Numbered from the stretch's first letter, positions 45,423 through 57,750 are shown. The stretch is 64,000 nucleotides of DNA from Pseudocercospora fijiensis CIRAD86 (GCF_000340215.1 NW_006921533.1:5234979-5298978), one strand, 5' to 3'. The notes: a model not told the origin generated them from the sequence alone. Translations and numbers: made by a program.

Positions 45423-45426
45423 CTAT
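45423..45426. repeat. Target-site duplication, left copy (CTAT)
   Basis: CTAT directly left of the left LTR matches CTAT at 57,751-57,754 directly right of the right LTR. Confidence 0.7.
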
Positions 45427-45705
45427 TAAAGGACGGAAACCAACACTACTACCACTACTCGTAGCAATAGTATAGGCTACCGAGGGTAACATAACCTATA
45501 GCAATATAGGCAGCTATGTTTAGCAAGATAGGATAACGAGACTGTCGCTTAGGCTGATAACTAGAGCCCTGCAACATAGGCATTGTAGAAGTGTGATATA
45601 AACAATATGCTATACGAGGTTAATAATCTGTCTACTCTGTAGAAGGAGGCCTCTTATATAGGCTCAAAACTAGCCTATAGGTGTGGGGCCGGTTACTAGC
45701 TAATA
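45427..45705 (-). repeat. 3' LTR, 279 bp
   Basis: Aligns end to end with 57,472-57,750 with no gaps. By eye about 20 differences, every one a C/T or G/A transition. Confidence 0.95.
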
Positions 45706-45720
45706 TCCCTCCCTTTCTTC
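45706..45720 (-). other. Polypurine tract
   Basis: GAAGAAAGGGAGGGA on the minus strand, directly abutting the 3' LTR; the expected plus-strand primer and an independent sign of element orientation. Confidence 0.85.
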
Positions 45721-45814
45721 GTATCTAACTAGACACGTTTTACATTATGCGCGCTTAAAACAAACATATATGCATCCTTAGCGCTCTTAGCTAAGGCTAT
45801 TCTTAGAACTCCGC

Positions 45815-45837
45815 AATAATACCCCCGGGGTAGCATT
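45815..45837. promoter_or_regulatory. CCCCCGGGG palindrome, copy 1
   Basis: AATAA core flank, TACCCCCGGGGTA centre, then GCATT. Lies just downstream (in sense) of the third ORF. Confidence 0.8.
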
Positions 45838-45895
45838 AATCCTAGATGCTATAATTATGTAAAAACAACTTCCTAAGCAATACTATGTAGACTTA

Positions 45896-48689
45896 CTATT
45901 GCTTTAACGCGCCGTAATCCTTACTAGCAATAACCTTATCTGCTAGTCGGCTCTCGAAATCTCCTCCGTATGCGTTGAAGCTATTAGCACCGAAGTACTG
46001 TCCCTCGTAGAAAGCTTAATTAACGAGGAGGTTAATAGCCTTTTCCGTCGCAGCCTTCTCCTAATCGTATAGATATTCCTTGAGTCCCTCGTTATTAAGC
46101 TAGAGGATCTGTTCAACTTCGTTCTAAACAACGTAACTTGACTAAGGAATCCTACTAACTAGAGCGTCGGAGATGCAGCCGAGGCCTTCGACTAAGATAG
46201 CCGTAGGGAAAGCGAATAGTACGAAGGAGTTAGAGGCTAGGAGGGCGGTTAGATTGCGGTGTACTTCAGCAACCTAAGAGACTGTTAAGTTCTCGTAGCC
46301 CTCAACCTTAGTGCCGTTAATAACGCGAGAGTAGCCTAGGTTAATTAATATACGGTTGCTCTTAGTCTTCAGCGTTAATAACGCGAGAGTAGCCTAGGTT
46401 AATTAATATACGGTTGCTCTTAGTCTTCAGATTACTATATAGCAGGTATAGTATCTAAACAGAGACCTCGTACTCCTTTAGAGGGTTGAGGATCTACTCC
46501 GCTTTACGCCCCTTACTATTAGGCTAACTATCGAATATGTGGTCGAGGTCGTCGTCGGTAAGGTACTTGTTAGTAATCTTGCCGATCTTGCTTAGTAGGA
46601 CTAGGCTACGAGCCTTGAGCTTCTCAACCTAGTTCGTAAAGACCTCGGGCTAATGTATGCCTTCGACAATAGTAGAGCAGCTAGTCTTATCCTCAGATAT
46701 AAGGCAGACCTTAATGCGTAGGTAACTAGCACCCTCGCTAGCTGCGAGCTTAACTATATCTTGTCCGAGACGAGCAGACTCCTTAGAAGGACAGTTTTCG
46801 TAAGTACCGCCAACCTTGAAGAACTTAGTAGGCTTAGGGACGGAGATAAGCTCGTATGCGTAATTAGGTCGAAGGGCGATAGCTAAGAGCTACAGGGCAG
46901 GGTGCTAGCGGACGATTTAGTTGCTTATACTATAAGTTTGAAGGGCATTACGGCCTTCTTACTTAGACTTAGGCATCGCACGTATATACTAAAGGTACAT
47001 TTCAAACTCCTCCTATATTAGGTCGATAAGGAAAGGAAGATATGCTCTACGAGGCTCTTACAACCAACCAAAGACTTAAGGGAAGATAGTATTACTAGTC
47101 TAGCGAAAGCGGTCGAAGGAAGTGCCTTAGCTAAGGATGCCGGTAACGAACTTGCTCTAGCGATCCGTTAGCGTAAGGGCGCGAGTAACAGTACTAGTAG
47201 GGTTGAACGCGTAGAGTCCTAGAGATGTCGGGGCGGCAATAGGGCGTCTAGGAAACTAGTTAGCATAGGCCTAATTAGCCTTAAGGGCAGCGAAGGCGTC
47301 TAGATTAGGAACCTTGCGACTAATCTTTAATAGGCGACCGACGAGGACACTCGCCTTAGTACTAGCATAGAGACTATAGACCTTGGCGGCCTTCTTAATA
47401 TAGTTAGCATATATAGAGAACGGCTCTTCTCCTAGCTTGCTAAGGTCGTCGAGCTGTTAATAGATAGAGAGGGCAGTAGGAGCTTCGCCTATTACGGCTT
47501 TAGGAACTATATCGATCTCAGTAATAAGGTACGCAATAGAGTCGCCCTTGCAAGAACTATAGATGTTCTTAGTTAACAGGATCGGCGAGAGCCCTCTATC
47601 TCTACGCTCGCTAAAGGAGCCTTCGGAGGAGATATCTTCTAGTAGTGCATCTAGTATGTCAATATCCGAGTCACTATAGTTAGTACTATAGTTAGTACCA
47701 GAAGGGGCGCTATACTTCTTAGTAGCCTTACGGAGGGCCTAGCGAGCATGCAATGCCTTCTTGCGCGCTGCTTCGGCCTTAGCGCGCTCGTCTTCAACTT
47801 CCTAAGGGACCTTGCGGTTGCGGGTCGAGCGACGGTCTTAAGCCTATATCTCCGTAGCGAGCGCGAGACTAGTAGCCGTATCGGCCTCTGTTTCTAAGCG
47901 AAGAGCCTTACGTTTAAGGATATCAACGATAGGAGCCTCTTAACCTTTAATAATAAAGCCTACACTATTAATGCGATAGCCCTTCTCTTTTAGTAGATCC
48001 TTAGTTGTCTGTGCGTTAAGATCGACCTAGACAATTGCATCGTAGTACCGCTTCTAGTAGGATGTCGTAAAGTCGTTAAGCGCAAAGGACAAGTTAAGCG
48101 ACTACTTGCCTACCTTCTTACTAGCGGTAGACATACGATAGATTATAGTGCGGGAAAGGTACTCGGCGCCTTAACGACGGACCTTATACTTATTAACGAA
48201 CGAAGAGACCTGCTTTGTACGCTCTTGTCTACCGTAGGCGAAGTTAATAAGGCTCTTAGGAAGACTGCTTAGTCCTCCCTAATGTTCGAAGGCCTAGTCG
48301 AGGGTCTTAAAGCGTAAACGAATCTAGGTGCCGGCAGTCTCGAGGCTATAGACGATAGGAAAGGCTTATTCAATATCTATATCGTTAAGAACCTCGCGCT
48401 TAAAGATACGCTTACCGATAGACTAACGCAAGTTGTTTATGCCGTGCGTAACTAAGACAGTAGCCTTCTTAATGTTCCTATCGATAACGCGTAGCAGGGT
48501 GCGAGCGTTCTAGATCTTCTCTTAAGGATCTTTAAGGGCGGTAACGATCTAGAAGCAGTGCTCGAGGCTAGTTGCAGCAGCTAAGGCGCTATCGGATAGG
48601 GCTTCGATCGGGACTAGTACGCCTAGGTTTAGGGCTCGTAGGTTGCCGCTACTGCTAGCGCCTAGCGGATTTAGGGCGCCGGAAGACAT
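45896..48689 (-). pseudogene. Retrotransposon ORF3, about 911 codons, unknown function
   Basis: Starts MSSGALNPLGASSSGNL at 48,689 and ends GALKQ-stop at 45,896-45,898, in the same sense as gag-pol and downstream of integrase. Its length becomes an exact multiple of three once one copy of the 58-bp tandem duplication (46,315-46,430) is discounted, so the original frame was 912 codons including stop. Interior stops are of RIP type. It has a basic helical middle (DERAKAEAARKKALHAR) and no obvious signal peptide or membrane segments, so the position is that of env but the composition is not. I recognise no domain. Confidence 0.7.
46315..46430. repeat. 58-bp tandem duplication inside ORF3
   Basis: Two identical, adjacent 58-bp copies. 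Since 58 is not a multiple of three it breaks the frame of ORF3. The copies are identical in RIP-altered sequence, so it arose after, or escaped, mutation. Confidence 0.95.
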
Positions 48690-49114
48690 CTTAGTCGACC
48701 GGAGCGGAAAGGAGTTAGTAACGAGCTTATAAAAACGTTCGTAGCTTGTTAATGATAATTAAAGGGTTTAGATAGAAGAGGGGGGGAGGGGTAGGCGGTA
48801 GTAAGTTAGTTAGTGTTCGAGTAGAAGAAAGGGCTTAGAAGGCTCGCCTTAAATAGGGTGCGAAGGTAGCGTAGTCCGTATGTTCCGGTAAAGCAAACGG
48901 ATAACGATTACATATAGACCCTAAAAAGTAAAGCTGCATACGAGACTCCTTTGTTAGTAGGGCGGCTAAAGTTTAATAATCGATCTAGCTAATTGCTAGT
49001 AGCGACTACGCGCCTTTGTCGACCTCTAGCTTTCGTAGATTCCCGCGCACTCGAAATGTAACTAGTTAGTTCGAGTACCTAGTAGTAATCTATAGTAGTA
49101 AGGCTAGCGGGACT

Positions 49115-49137
49115 AATAACACCCCCGGGGTAGCATT
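49115..49137. promoter_or_regulatory. CCCCCGGGG palindrome, copy 2
   Basis: Same orientation as copy 1, about 430 bp ahead (in sense) of the ORF3 start codon. Confidence 0.8.
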
Positions 49138-49546
49138 GGCTTTTCTCTAGAGATGCTCGGCAACTAGGAGCAAATCGCCTAGGCCTAGCGCAGCTTATAT
49201 TAGCCTATAGCACTATCGTTGTAGATGCAGCATTACCTTTCGCAGCAGCAGGCATATAAACGTAGCCCGTGCGTTCTTCTTTCTTCTAGACACTAAGCTT
49301 AGCGGCCTAAGGTCCCTATTCTTAGAGGCTATAGGCCTAGGTTGCTACGTCTATCTAAGAGCTAGGAAGGGAGAGGGATCCTCCCTTTCTTAGTGTCCTA
49401 CGTAACTAATGCTGATTAGGGCAGGAACAATCTTCTCTAGCGGAGTATCTTGTTGTCGTTGCTACCTAAGGGCGGTTGCTAGAGACTAGGAATCTAGAGG
49501 GAAGTAGTCCTAGAAGGGTAGAGGGGTTAGGTTCGGCTATCTTCCT

Positions 49547-49569
49547 AATGCTACCCCCGGGGTATTATT
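49547..49569. promoter_or_regulatory. CCCCCGGGG palindrome, copy 3 (inverted)
   Basis: Flanks are swapped relative to the other copies (AATGC on the left, TATTATT on the right). Its arms extend to TTCCTAAT and ATTAGGAA, making it the most complete palindrome. Lies about 270 bp past the pol stop. Confidence 0.8.
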
Positions 49570-49837
49570 AGGAAAATACGCCTCGTACAGTTCTATCTAA
49601 GGAAACAAGAGCGAAGGAATGAAGTTATAGTAACATTAATCGAAGGTAAAGGCAAAAGCAAAAGACAATAATAGGATAAACTAAAAGCAACAAACGAGAG
49701 TATAAATATTAGTAGGAATAGACAACAGGTAAGGACTAAAGGTATAGGGCGGCACTACATTAATAGCGCGGAGAACGATCGACAAGAGTAAGGAAGCAAC
49801 GTAGTAGAGGCAGATAGAGGCAAGGAAGAGCAAGCAA

Positions 49838-52800
49838 TTATTTAGTCTCGGGGTCGTCTAGCTATAATTCTAGGCGGTCTTTATCGCTAGACTAGTTAGG
49901 TTCCTCGGAGTTAGAGTTAGATAGCTAGAAGTCTAGTTCACTATTAGAATCGGAATCAACATCGGAAACGCTCTATATATAGTTAATCCGTATATAACCC
50001 TCCCTTTGTTCTTAAGTCATTCCTAATGGCTTACTAAGAGGAATCTAGGGATAGGCATAGTTCTTAGGCAGAACAGGATCTATAATAGCGGCAGGATCCT
50101 CCTCCCGATAGGCATCCAAGGACGGCAGAGGGTCTATAGAGGCACTAACTTCCTCCTCGGTCGGCGGAGGGCGGGCAGGTTCGCGCAACTTAACGATCTT
50201 CTTTAGATTAGCCCGAGGGTAAGAGTGCTTTAAGGTAGCACTATCTAGCTCCTAAAGAAGGTATACGGAACCCGAGTAAAGGACCTCCTTTACTCTGTAA
50301 GGACCCTTCCACTTAAAGGCTAGCTTATAGGAGTAACTGTACTCTAGTTCGGACCGGTATAGAAGGACTATATCGCTAACCTTTAGAGGTTCCTAATCAA
50401 CAGCATTATAGTCATTAAAATACTGCTTAGCTTCCTCCCGAAGGCGACGTTGTCGAGCAAGACCCTCCTAAGAAGTCGTAGTTATATCCTTAAGAGCCTT
50501 AGCCCGTAGGGCAAGAAGATCTGCCCTAGTACGAACAGACCCCTAATCGTAAACGCCGTGCGTACGGTAGGACAATTCAATAGGAAGAACGGCGTCCCTC
50601 CTAATTATAAGTTCCGCTAGTATGAGTCTAGTCGTATCGACAATAGTAGTTCGGTCCGCCTAGAGAAGGGCTAGGACGCGGGTAGAAATAGGAACTAATC
50701 TGTCGCCACTATTAGTCATCTTAGACAGGGCATCAATCAACGACCGATAGCCGCGCTTAACAATAGCATTCGACTAGGGATAGTACGGGGAGATGCGAAC
50801 GTTCTTAGCCCCGTACGAAACAAGTAGCGCTTGAACCTCCTTAGCTATATTGTTCGTAGCGTTGTCTAAGATAATCTCGTAAGGTGTTCCCTAGCGGCAA
50901 AACAGATCCTTGAATAGGAAGGTAGCTATATTACGGGCATTAATGGCACCGCAACCCTTGTAGAAATAATAGGCCTCCGGCTATCGAGAAAGACCCTCTC
51001 GAATGATATACAGGCTGTTGTTGCGGCTAAGATAGACCCTATCGCTATACTACCGCTCCCTAACTGACTAGATAGTAGGGATACGTAGCTCTCCTAGACG
51101 CCGGTAGCTGTTCCTAAAGTTGCACTTAGGACAGCTCTTACAGTAGCGGGAGATATTAGCCTATACGCCGTCCTACTAGTAGCGTCGACGAAGGACATCG
51201 AAGGTGCCCTCCGCCGCCCGATAACCGAGCTTATCGTAAACGGAACGAAGGATTTCTTATCGGGCTACTAGATCGTTAATAACACGCTAGAGCGGTGCAT
51301 TAACTATAGCCTATCGCTAAAGGATGCGATCCTTAATAAGGAACCTCCGAGAATAGCGAATAATACGACGGTATTAACTCTTTAACAGACCGGGAGCTCT
51401 CTTCGTATAGGTAAGGAAGTAGGCGATGTTATAGGAGTCGTCGGAGTAGACCCTATTAAGGATATTATCCCTGCCTAGTTCGCCCGCCTTAGCATCGTCC
51501 TAGCCCTCGTCGTTAGTAGCAGGGTCTTCGTTAGGCTAGTTACTAGGTTAGTCGTCGGTAGTAGGCCTAGTAATTACCGGCATAGCATTAATATAGAAGG
51601 CAGTGAAGAAGGTGCGGTTAATAACCGCGTCGACATCCTCTTCTTCTATTATCTCGGCGATGTCCTCTTCTATAGCAGGCCTTCTAAAAAGGCCATCCGG
51701 CCTAGTATGCTTCTTGCTAGGAACATAGAAGACGTCGAAATCAAACAAATAGATCTAGGTAACCTACCGAGCTATCGTAGAGTTAGGCAGGTCGGAGGCT
51801 ATACGGTTAAGTTAATAGACTAGCGTCTAAGCGTCGACTTCTAGGCGAAAGAACACTCTAAAGAGCTAAGGTCGGAACTTCTTAAGAGCCTTATAGACAC
51901 TAAGGCACTCTCGCTTGCTAGTATCGTATCGGGCTTCGATAGGTTTCTATAGACCGGACTCGTACCGGACAGGGTAACGTAAGGAGGGCTCCTTACGATT
52001 ATACTATATTAGTATCTCGCCGTAGCCTTCCCCGCTCGAGTCGATAGCAACAATTAGTAGACCTGCGCCTTCCGAGTAGTTAATAGAGGTAAGCGCAGGC
52101 GCGCTAACAAGCGCCTTAGTGACCTTATCCTTAGCGGCTTAGTAAACGGAGGTCTATGTAAACTCTGCATCCTTCTTAAGTAAGGCGTATAGAGGCTTAC
52201 ATACTAACGTAAAGTTTTCGACCTAGATACGGAAGTAGGAGACTACTCTAAGCCAGATCCGGACATCTTTCTAATAGGTAGGGTCTAGCTAGGAAACAAT
52301 CTTTAGGACCCGTGCATTGTTAGGATAGCGGCCGTTCTTATTAGTTACAAACCCGACAATGTTCATTCGTTTGTATAGGAGCTAAAGCTTCTCCCTATGC
52401 ACCGTTAGGTTAGCTCGCTCTAGGTCGTAGAGGACACTATCGAGGTTCTAAATGTGTTCGAGAAAGAACCTGCGGATTCTAGGCTCTACTTCTTTATTAT
52501 CGTACCTAGTTTTAGGGCCCTTAATGCCGATGTCGTCGAGGAAAGGCATCGCTGTATAGGAGATATAGGCCGCGAGGACTTGGTTCATAATGCGAACAAA
52601 CTAGGCTACGGAGTTGGTTGCCCCTTAGGGAAGGGTAGTTTGTCTATATAGCCTAAGAGGTGTCTCGAAACTAGTAAGGTCCCGGCTATTAGAGTAGAGA
52701 GGTATCTAGTCGTAGCCCGAGAACACATCAACTAGCGAGGCTACTATATAGTTAGTAAAGGCTTCTAAGAACCTATTAGTCTCCGGAGGAAGATTAGTAT

Positions 52801-53556
52801 CTCTAATCGTAATAGCATTGAACTTCTATATAGCGTTAATTAGCCGATACTTCTTTAGCTCCCTAGGGGCTGTCTTCTTCTAAACTAGGAAGTATAGATT
52901 GCGATACGAGGCATAGGAAGGCTCTAAGGTGCTAGCCTTTACACGCTGCCGTATTATGTCCTTAACTACACCTCTTAGGCTTAGGTTTAGCTTGAACCCT
53001 AGGTGAGCCTAAGGCTTATACTCGATCGTTCGGATCCTCTATAGAGGGGCAACCTCCGGGTTAATCCTACCTAGATACGTAAAGTTATATACTAATACGG
53101 CTTCGCGGTTGTATAGAAGCTCGTATAGCAAATCCAGTTTAAGATCCGAAAGCTCGATGCTAGGTTTGATGTTCGCTAGTCTCTCCGGCGTTAGCCTCGA
53201 TCCCCTAGGAATAGCGGAGAACTTTTTAGTAATGTACCTCTAGTCGTATAGACTATCCCTAGGTGTTAACATCGCTTCGCGGTTAAGGCACTTTTGTCGC
53301 TAGTTAGGATTTCCGCTAGGATTAGACCTATCGGTTATATGCACGCTACCTTTTACGGGCTTAATCTTGTTAGCTACCCTCTTATATAGGGTATATATAC
53401 TAACCGCTCGTAATACCCGAGCCCTCTCTCTTTAACGTTAGGCCCGGAGATTAGCGCAACAGAACAGCGCGTAAACTTCATTAGAAGTCTCCTTAAGTCG
53501 GTAGGTATGCAGCTAGTGATCCTGATTTATAATTCCGGCGAAAACGTTAGATTCCT
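49838..53556 (-). pseudogene. Retrotransposon pol: reverse transcriptase, RNase H, integrase
   Basis: In sense order: RT motif A DVFSGYD (about 52,707-52,738), motif C FLDD (52,532-52,543), the connection with VSYFRIWVENF, RNase H start AIDSSGEGYGEI (about 52,005-52,055) and its end FYVPSKKHTRPDGL (near 51,700). The integrase follows with a C-x-x-C zinc-finger half (CKSCPKC near 51,140), the catalytic DNATNN (about 50,845-50,885), K in place of the third catalytic E in NAIVKRGYRSL (a RIP-type GAA to AAA change), and a GPY/F module (KWKGPYRV near 50,310). The stop codon is at 49,838-49,840. Many TAG/TAA stops stand at former Trp or Gln codons. The 5' limit is approximate. Confidence 0.88.
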
Positions 53557-53579
53557 AATAATACCCCCGGGGTAGTATT
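53557..53579. promoter_or_regulatory. CCCCCGGGG palindrome, copy 4
   Basis: Sits at the junction between the gag-protease frame and pol, in the same orientation as copies 1, 2 and 5. Confidence 0.8.
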
Positions 53580-53619
53580 GGCTCGGCGCTCTAATTAGTT
53601 AGTTCGGATTCGGGCTCGG

Positions 53620-56600
53620 GTAGATCCGCTTCCGGCGGCGATGCCTGCGATAGCATTATTACCGAGATTCGTATACTAGGTAGTCGTTGTACTGTTATGC
53701 TCGCTATTGCTTCGAGCATTCGTCTCCTTAGTATAGAGCCTAGAAACTAGCCTTGTCGTACGGAGCGGCGCACCTCTAGATATAACCTATTCAAGCTACA
53801 TTGACTTATAGCGCAGATTGCCGGTCTTATAACCGCGCTATAGCGTTTCCTAAAGAGCGCTTAGAAGCAGTAAGGATATCCTCGTAGGACTTGTAGCTAG
53901 TGTTTCCGACATAACTAGTAAACACGACTCGGTTGCCCTTCTAGTTAGCGATAGTTCCTTCCTAGGAGCTATCGTCGCAGTTGCGCTAGATACCCCGGGT
54001 TATACGAGACTATAGACGACCTAGAATAATTAGCGTATTCGGGTCGGCGGCAATCTAGAAGGTAAAGGAAAAGTATATACCGAAAGCGTCTACTATAACA
54101 TTGTAGTAGGCACCTACTAGCGCAACCTCCCTATTTACTCTCTATATGCTAAGGGAAATATCTCTGTTTATTAGCAGTCGGAGCTGTTTGGCCTAGCGCT
54201 TACTTATAATAAGTGACTCTAAGCTATTATTAAGCATTGCTAGCAACTGCTAACTATAGCTTCCGATAGTAACTTGAATATAGATAGCGGGAACGACGGC
54301 AAAGGAACGGGTAACTGCGGAAAGGTCTATATTATTAGGGATAGAGTAAAGTTCCTTAGGTTAAGGAGGTCCTACTCGACCGATTTATTAGCTAGTAAAT
54401 CGGACAGCCTTAATAGAAACTGAAACCGAAGCAGAGTCGGTATTATTATTATCCCCTCGGCCTATCTCCTCAATCCCCTCTTCGTTAGTATTATCGATAG
54501 TCTCCTAGCTCTCGTAGGTTACTGATTCGCCTTCTGCTAACTCCTAGGCCCCTGAAAATTCAGGAAGGAACTATAGGGAAGAGACGTCGATATAGTCCTC
54601 TCGCCCCTGTTTGCGTCGGAGGGCTGCAAGGTCTTTTATAAAGGTAGCATCGTTAGGAATCCGGCTCTAGAACAGGTTAGTAGGCAAACCGTATACTAGA
54701 AGCTCCCCTATAGACACGTTAGACTTGAGGTCTAGGAACTATAAAGCCTAGAAGAGAGCATTTGCCTTTGTATCGTAAGAGTTAGTAGGCCCGGCACTAT
54801 ACTTCTTTATGTACCTATTAAAGCGAAAGCTCTTTAGGTCGGCTGACTTTCGCTTGTAGGCCGGCGGGTTAGCTAGGCCTAGGGTACTACTAATGTCGGT
54901 AGCAACATCCTCTATATCGACATCGGGAGTCTCTAGGACCTCCGGAGTAGCTATACTAGCTCGGGTTGCACGGTCTTTAGCTATCTAGAGTGTCTTGGTC
55001 TTAGCGACTGATTCTCGCTGTTTCTTGGCCTTATTAGCTGCCTGCTTCTTGAGTATCCTAGTAGGGGCTGCCGCACTAGGGCGGGTAGGGTTCTACGGGC
55101 TCTTGCCCTTGCCCTAGGACTAGGTTTGGGACGACTAAGTTTAGGACCTTGTAGCAGCGTAGACATCTACACTGTTCTTAGTAACCGCGTAAACATTAGT
55201 AACTGCGTCCGGGTCCTAAGATATAAAGTTGACTTTAATAGGCTTAGTAGTACCGTTACTGCTTCGCTCCTCAACCTGTTTTGCCCTAACCTTCTAAGTC
55301 TCTCGTTTAGCAATAGCGGCGAGGGTACTGTTCCTAGTGTCCTTAAACTCGATCTTGCTACTATACTTCTTCTCTAGAAGACTCCTAAGTTGAGGCAGCT
55401 TCGGGGCTCTACGATCCTACTCGAAGTTAATCTTGTCGCCGGTATCGGTATAGTAGAACCGACTATTCACTTGCATAACGAGCTTCCTCTTAAGAAGCTC
55501 CTTCTAGATAGGGTAGTCTAATTGAATATGTTTGAAACCGCCGCATATCTAGCACTTGCTATCTAAGTCCGAATAGATCTTCCGTATAGCGTAGACGTTA
55601 ACTAAAGGGGCCTTAGGGTAGTTAGGATCGGAGACCTAGTAGACTAGTAGCATATCCTTTAGTATACTAGCATTGAGGACCTCCCTAACTCGCTATAGTG
55701 CTTTCGTATTAAGGTTGAGCTAGGCTAGGGATTTAGCTAAGTCCGCAACGTCCTAAGAATACTTAGTGATAGTAGGAGTTACGGTACTAGGACTACTTTG
55801 CGATTTAGGAAGAAACTTAGGCCCTCTAGTTCCCGAGGCATCGTTCCTTACCTAGGCTAGGTTATTCCGGTCCTCGCCGTAAATGACTTCTTTGCGTCGG
55901 CGGAGCTATTAATGTCGTCCTTAACAGCCTCTAGGACCTCTTTATACTTCCTAAAGGTCTCGGGATTAGCTTCGCTAAGCTTGTAGCGACGGAAGACACG
56001 CTTAGCCGTAGACTACGGCAACCCTTTAAGGAGCAGCCTCGTTCTCTAAGAATTCTCGAGGTCCTACTAGTCGATGCCGTCCGCTAACTTAACAAACTCG
56101 CGGACGTACTCCTTTAGGTCGTTATCTTCGGTGCGCCTCTCTACATAGAGGTTCTTAAGCTACGTACGACTGCCTTTAATGCGACGGCTATCGCGATCCC
56201 GATACTCCCTTATAAAGGCCTGCTTAAAGACCTCCTAGTCGGCATTAGACTTGTCGTCCTTTTCTAGGTAGCCAACTAGGGTTCTAAGGGTTCGGTAAAG
56301 CTTAGTAATAGTAGTCCTCGTAAGGGACCGGACCTTGTACTAGTCCGACTCCTCTTCGAGTCCGTACTCGGCTAAGTTGTCCTTAAAGCGTTCTACGTGC
56401 GCCGTAGCGTTCTACCCTTCGAATAGAGGGTTCCTACTGCTTCCTAGCTCTAGCGGGCGACGCCTATTCTAACGGAGAAGGTTAGTTTGCCCTTAAATTA
56501 TCTTTATAACGACATTGTAGAGGGCCTCGGGCGTAGAAGGCTCGATAGCCCCTAGTTCGATAGCGCTTATAACAACTAGTCGTCGCCTGATTTCTTCGTT

Positions 56601-56700
56601 AATAGGGTCCGGTAGGTTATCAGATTCCGAAGATTCCGCTAATTCGTAATGCTCGCTTTCGCTAGAGCTTATTCGATTGTTATAAAGTAGTTGAAATAAA
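53620..56700 (-). pseudogene. Retrotransposon gag-protease
   Basis: In sense order: an acidic N-terminus (SSSESEHYELAESSES), a retrotransposon-gag capsid region with RLLLKGLP and TAKRVFRRYK near 56,000-56,050, a partly decayed CCHC zinc knuckle (CGGFKHIQLD near 55,519-55,565), a basic linker, and an aspartic-protease region near 53,950-54,300 (AMLNNSLESLIIS, then LIILGRLQS). The protease active site has Asn and Ser where Asp and Gly are expected, both TpG to TpA changes. The start codon is uncertain because ATG itself is a RIP target. Confidence 0.8.
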
Positions 56701-56793
56701 ATGCTATAGGAAAGTGTTTTTAGTATGTGTTGTAGGTTTGGTTTGTTTCGATGTTGCTATGCGAGAAAATAGTGTGCTAGGCTGTTTTCTTCT

Positions 56794-56816
56794 AATATTA
56801 CCCCCGGGGTAGCATT
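56794..56816. promoter_or_regulatory. CCCCCGGGG palindrome, copy 5
   Basis: Lies in the leader about 100 bp ahead (in sense) of the gag frame and about 655 bp from the 5' LTR. Confidence 0.8.
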
Positions 56817-57471
56817 AGAGTTTGGCCTCCTAGGGGTCGCCTATATACCCCTAGGAGCTAAGTTTAGTATTAGACGAAAGCCGCTCGGAGGGAGAGACTG
56901 CAATCTCTATTTATACCTGGATCCTAGAAACCAGCTCGTATCTCCTTTAGCTAGGCGGGGGGGCGGGGACCTTCTTTTTCTAGTAGAAGGCTAAGCACTA
57001 TCCGAACGAGGTAGCGAATCCCGAAACAATCTACCCGGTTAACAGGGGAACTGTCTAGGCATCCGACCTGCAATCTAGAAATTGCTATCGTATAGATAGT
57101 CTTAGCAAACTAAGCAAGGCCGATAGGTGATTAGTCTATCTCCTCCTTAGGCGTGCGGTAGCTTATCTCGAGCAAGCGGTGCTAAATAGGTCTTCGACCC
57201 GGAGCCGAGTCCTTAGAAGCTAGCTATAGTTATAGACTAGGCCCTAAGCTATAACAGTCCTAAGGGTTTGTAGCTTTTCGGGGTTAAAGCGATGCCCTCG
57301 TTAAGAGGTTTCTCTACTTGTCGTAACGGCCCCTTAAGATACTTCGGTATCGTCCGTATCGTAGGCTCTTGTCGTGCCCTCGCTTCGGTTATAGCTATTC
57401 GTGCCTAGAGACTACCTTTAACATACCCGAACCTGTTAGATATAAAGAGATAGCCCTACCTTCGGCTCTAA

Positions 57472-57750
57472 TAAAGGACGGAAACTAATACTACTACTAC
57501 TACTCGTAGCAATAGTACAGGCTACCGAGGGTAATATGACCTATAGCAATATAGGCAGCTATGTTTAGCAAGATAGGATAACGAGACTGTCGCTTAGGCT
57601 AATGACTAGAGCCCTACAACATAGGCATTATAGAAGTGTAACATAAACAATATACTATACGAAGTTGATAATCTATCTACTCTACAGAAGGAGGCCTCTT
57701 ATATAGGCTCAAAACTAGCCTATAGGTGTAGGGCCGGTTACTAGCCAATA
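57472..57750 (-). repeat. 5' LTR, 279 bp
   Basis: Partner of 45,427-45,705. The sequence just inside it (57,440-57,471) should contain the primer-binding site, but RIP has blurred it and I could not assign a tRNA. Confidence 0.95.

Larger units (their letters stand above)
45427..57750 (-). mobile_element. Full-length Ty3/gypsy-type LTR retrotransposon, RIP-inactivated
   Basis: 12,324 bp from LTR to LTR, transcribed right to left. Order in the sense direction: 5' LTR (57,472-57,750), leader, gag with zinc knuckle and protease, RT-RNaseH-integrase, an extra ORF, polypurine tract (45,706-45,720), 3' LTR (45,427-45,705). Protease before RT and integrase after RNaseH is the Ty3 order. LTR ends are TA...TA, as expected from TG...CA after RIP. 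Stops throughout all ORFs show it is dead. Five copies of a CCCCCGGGG palindrome mark the ORF boundaries. Confidence 0.93.

Noticed and set aside
45896..48689. ORF3 as an envelope gene
   Set aside because: It has the right position but no visible signal peptide, membrane anchor or fusion-type hydrophobic segment.
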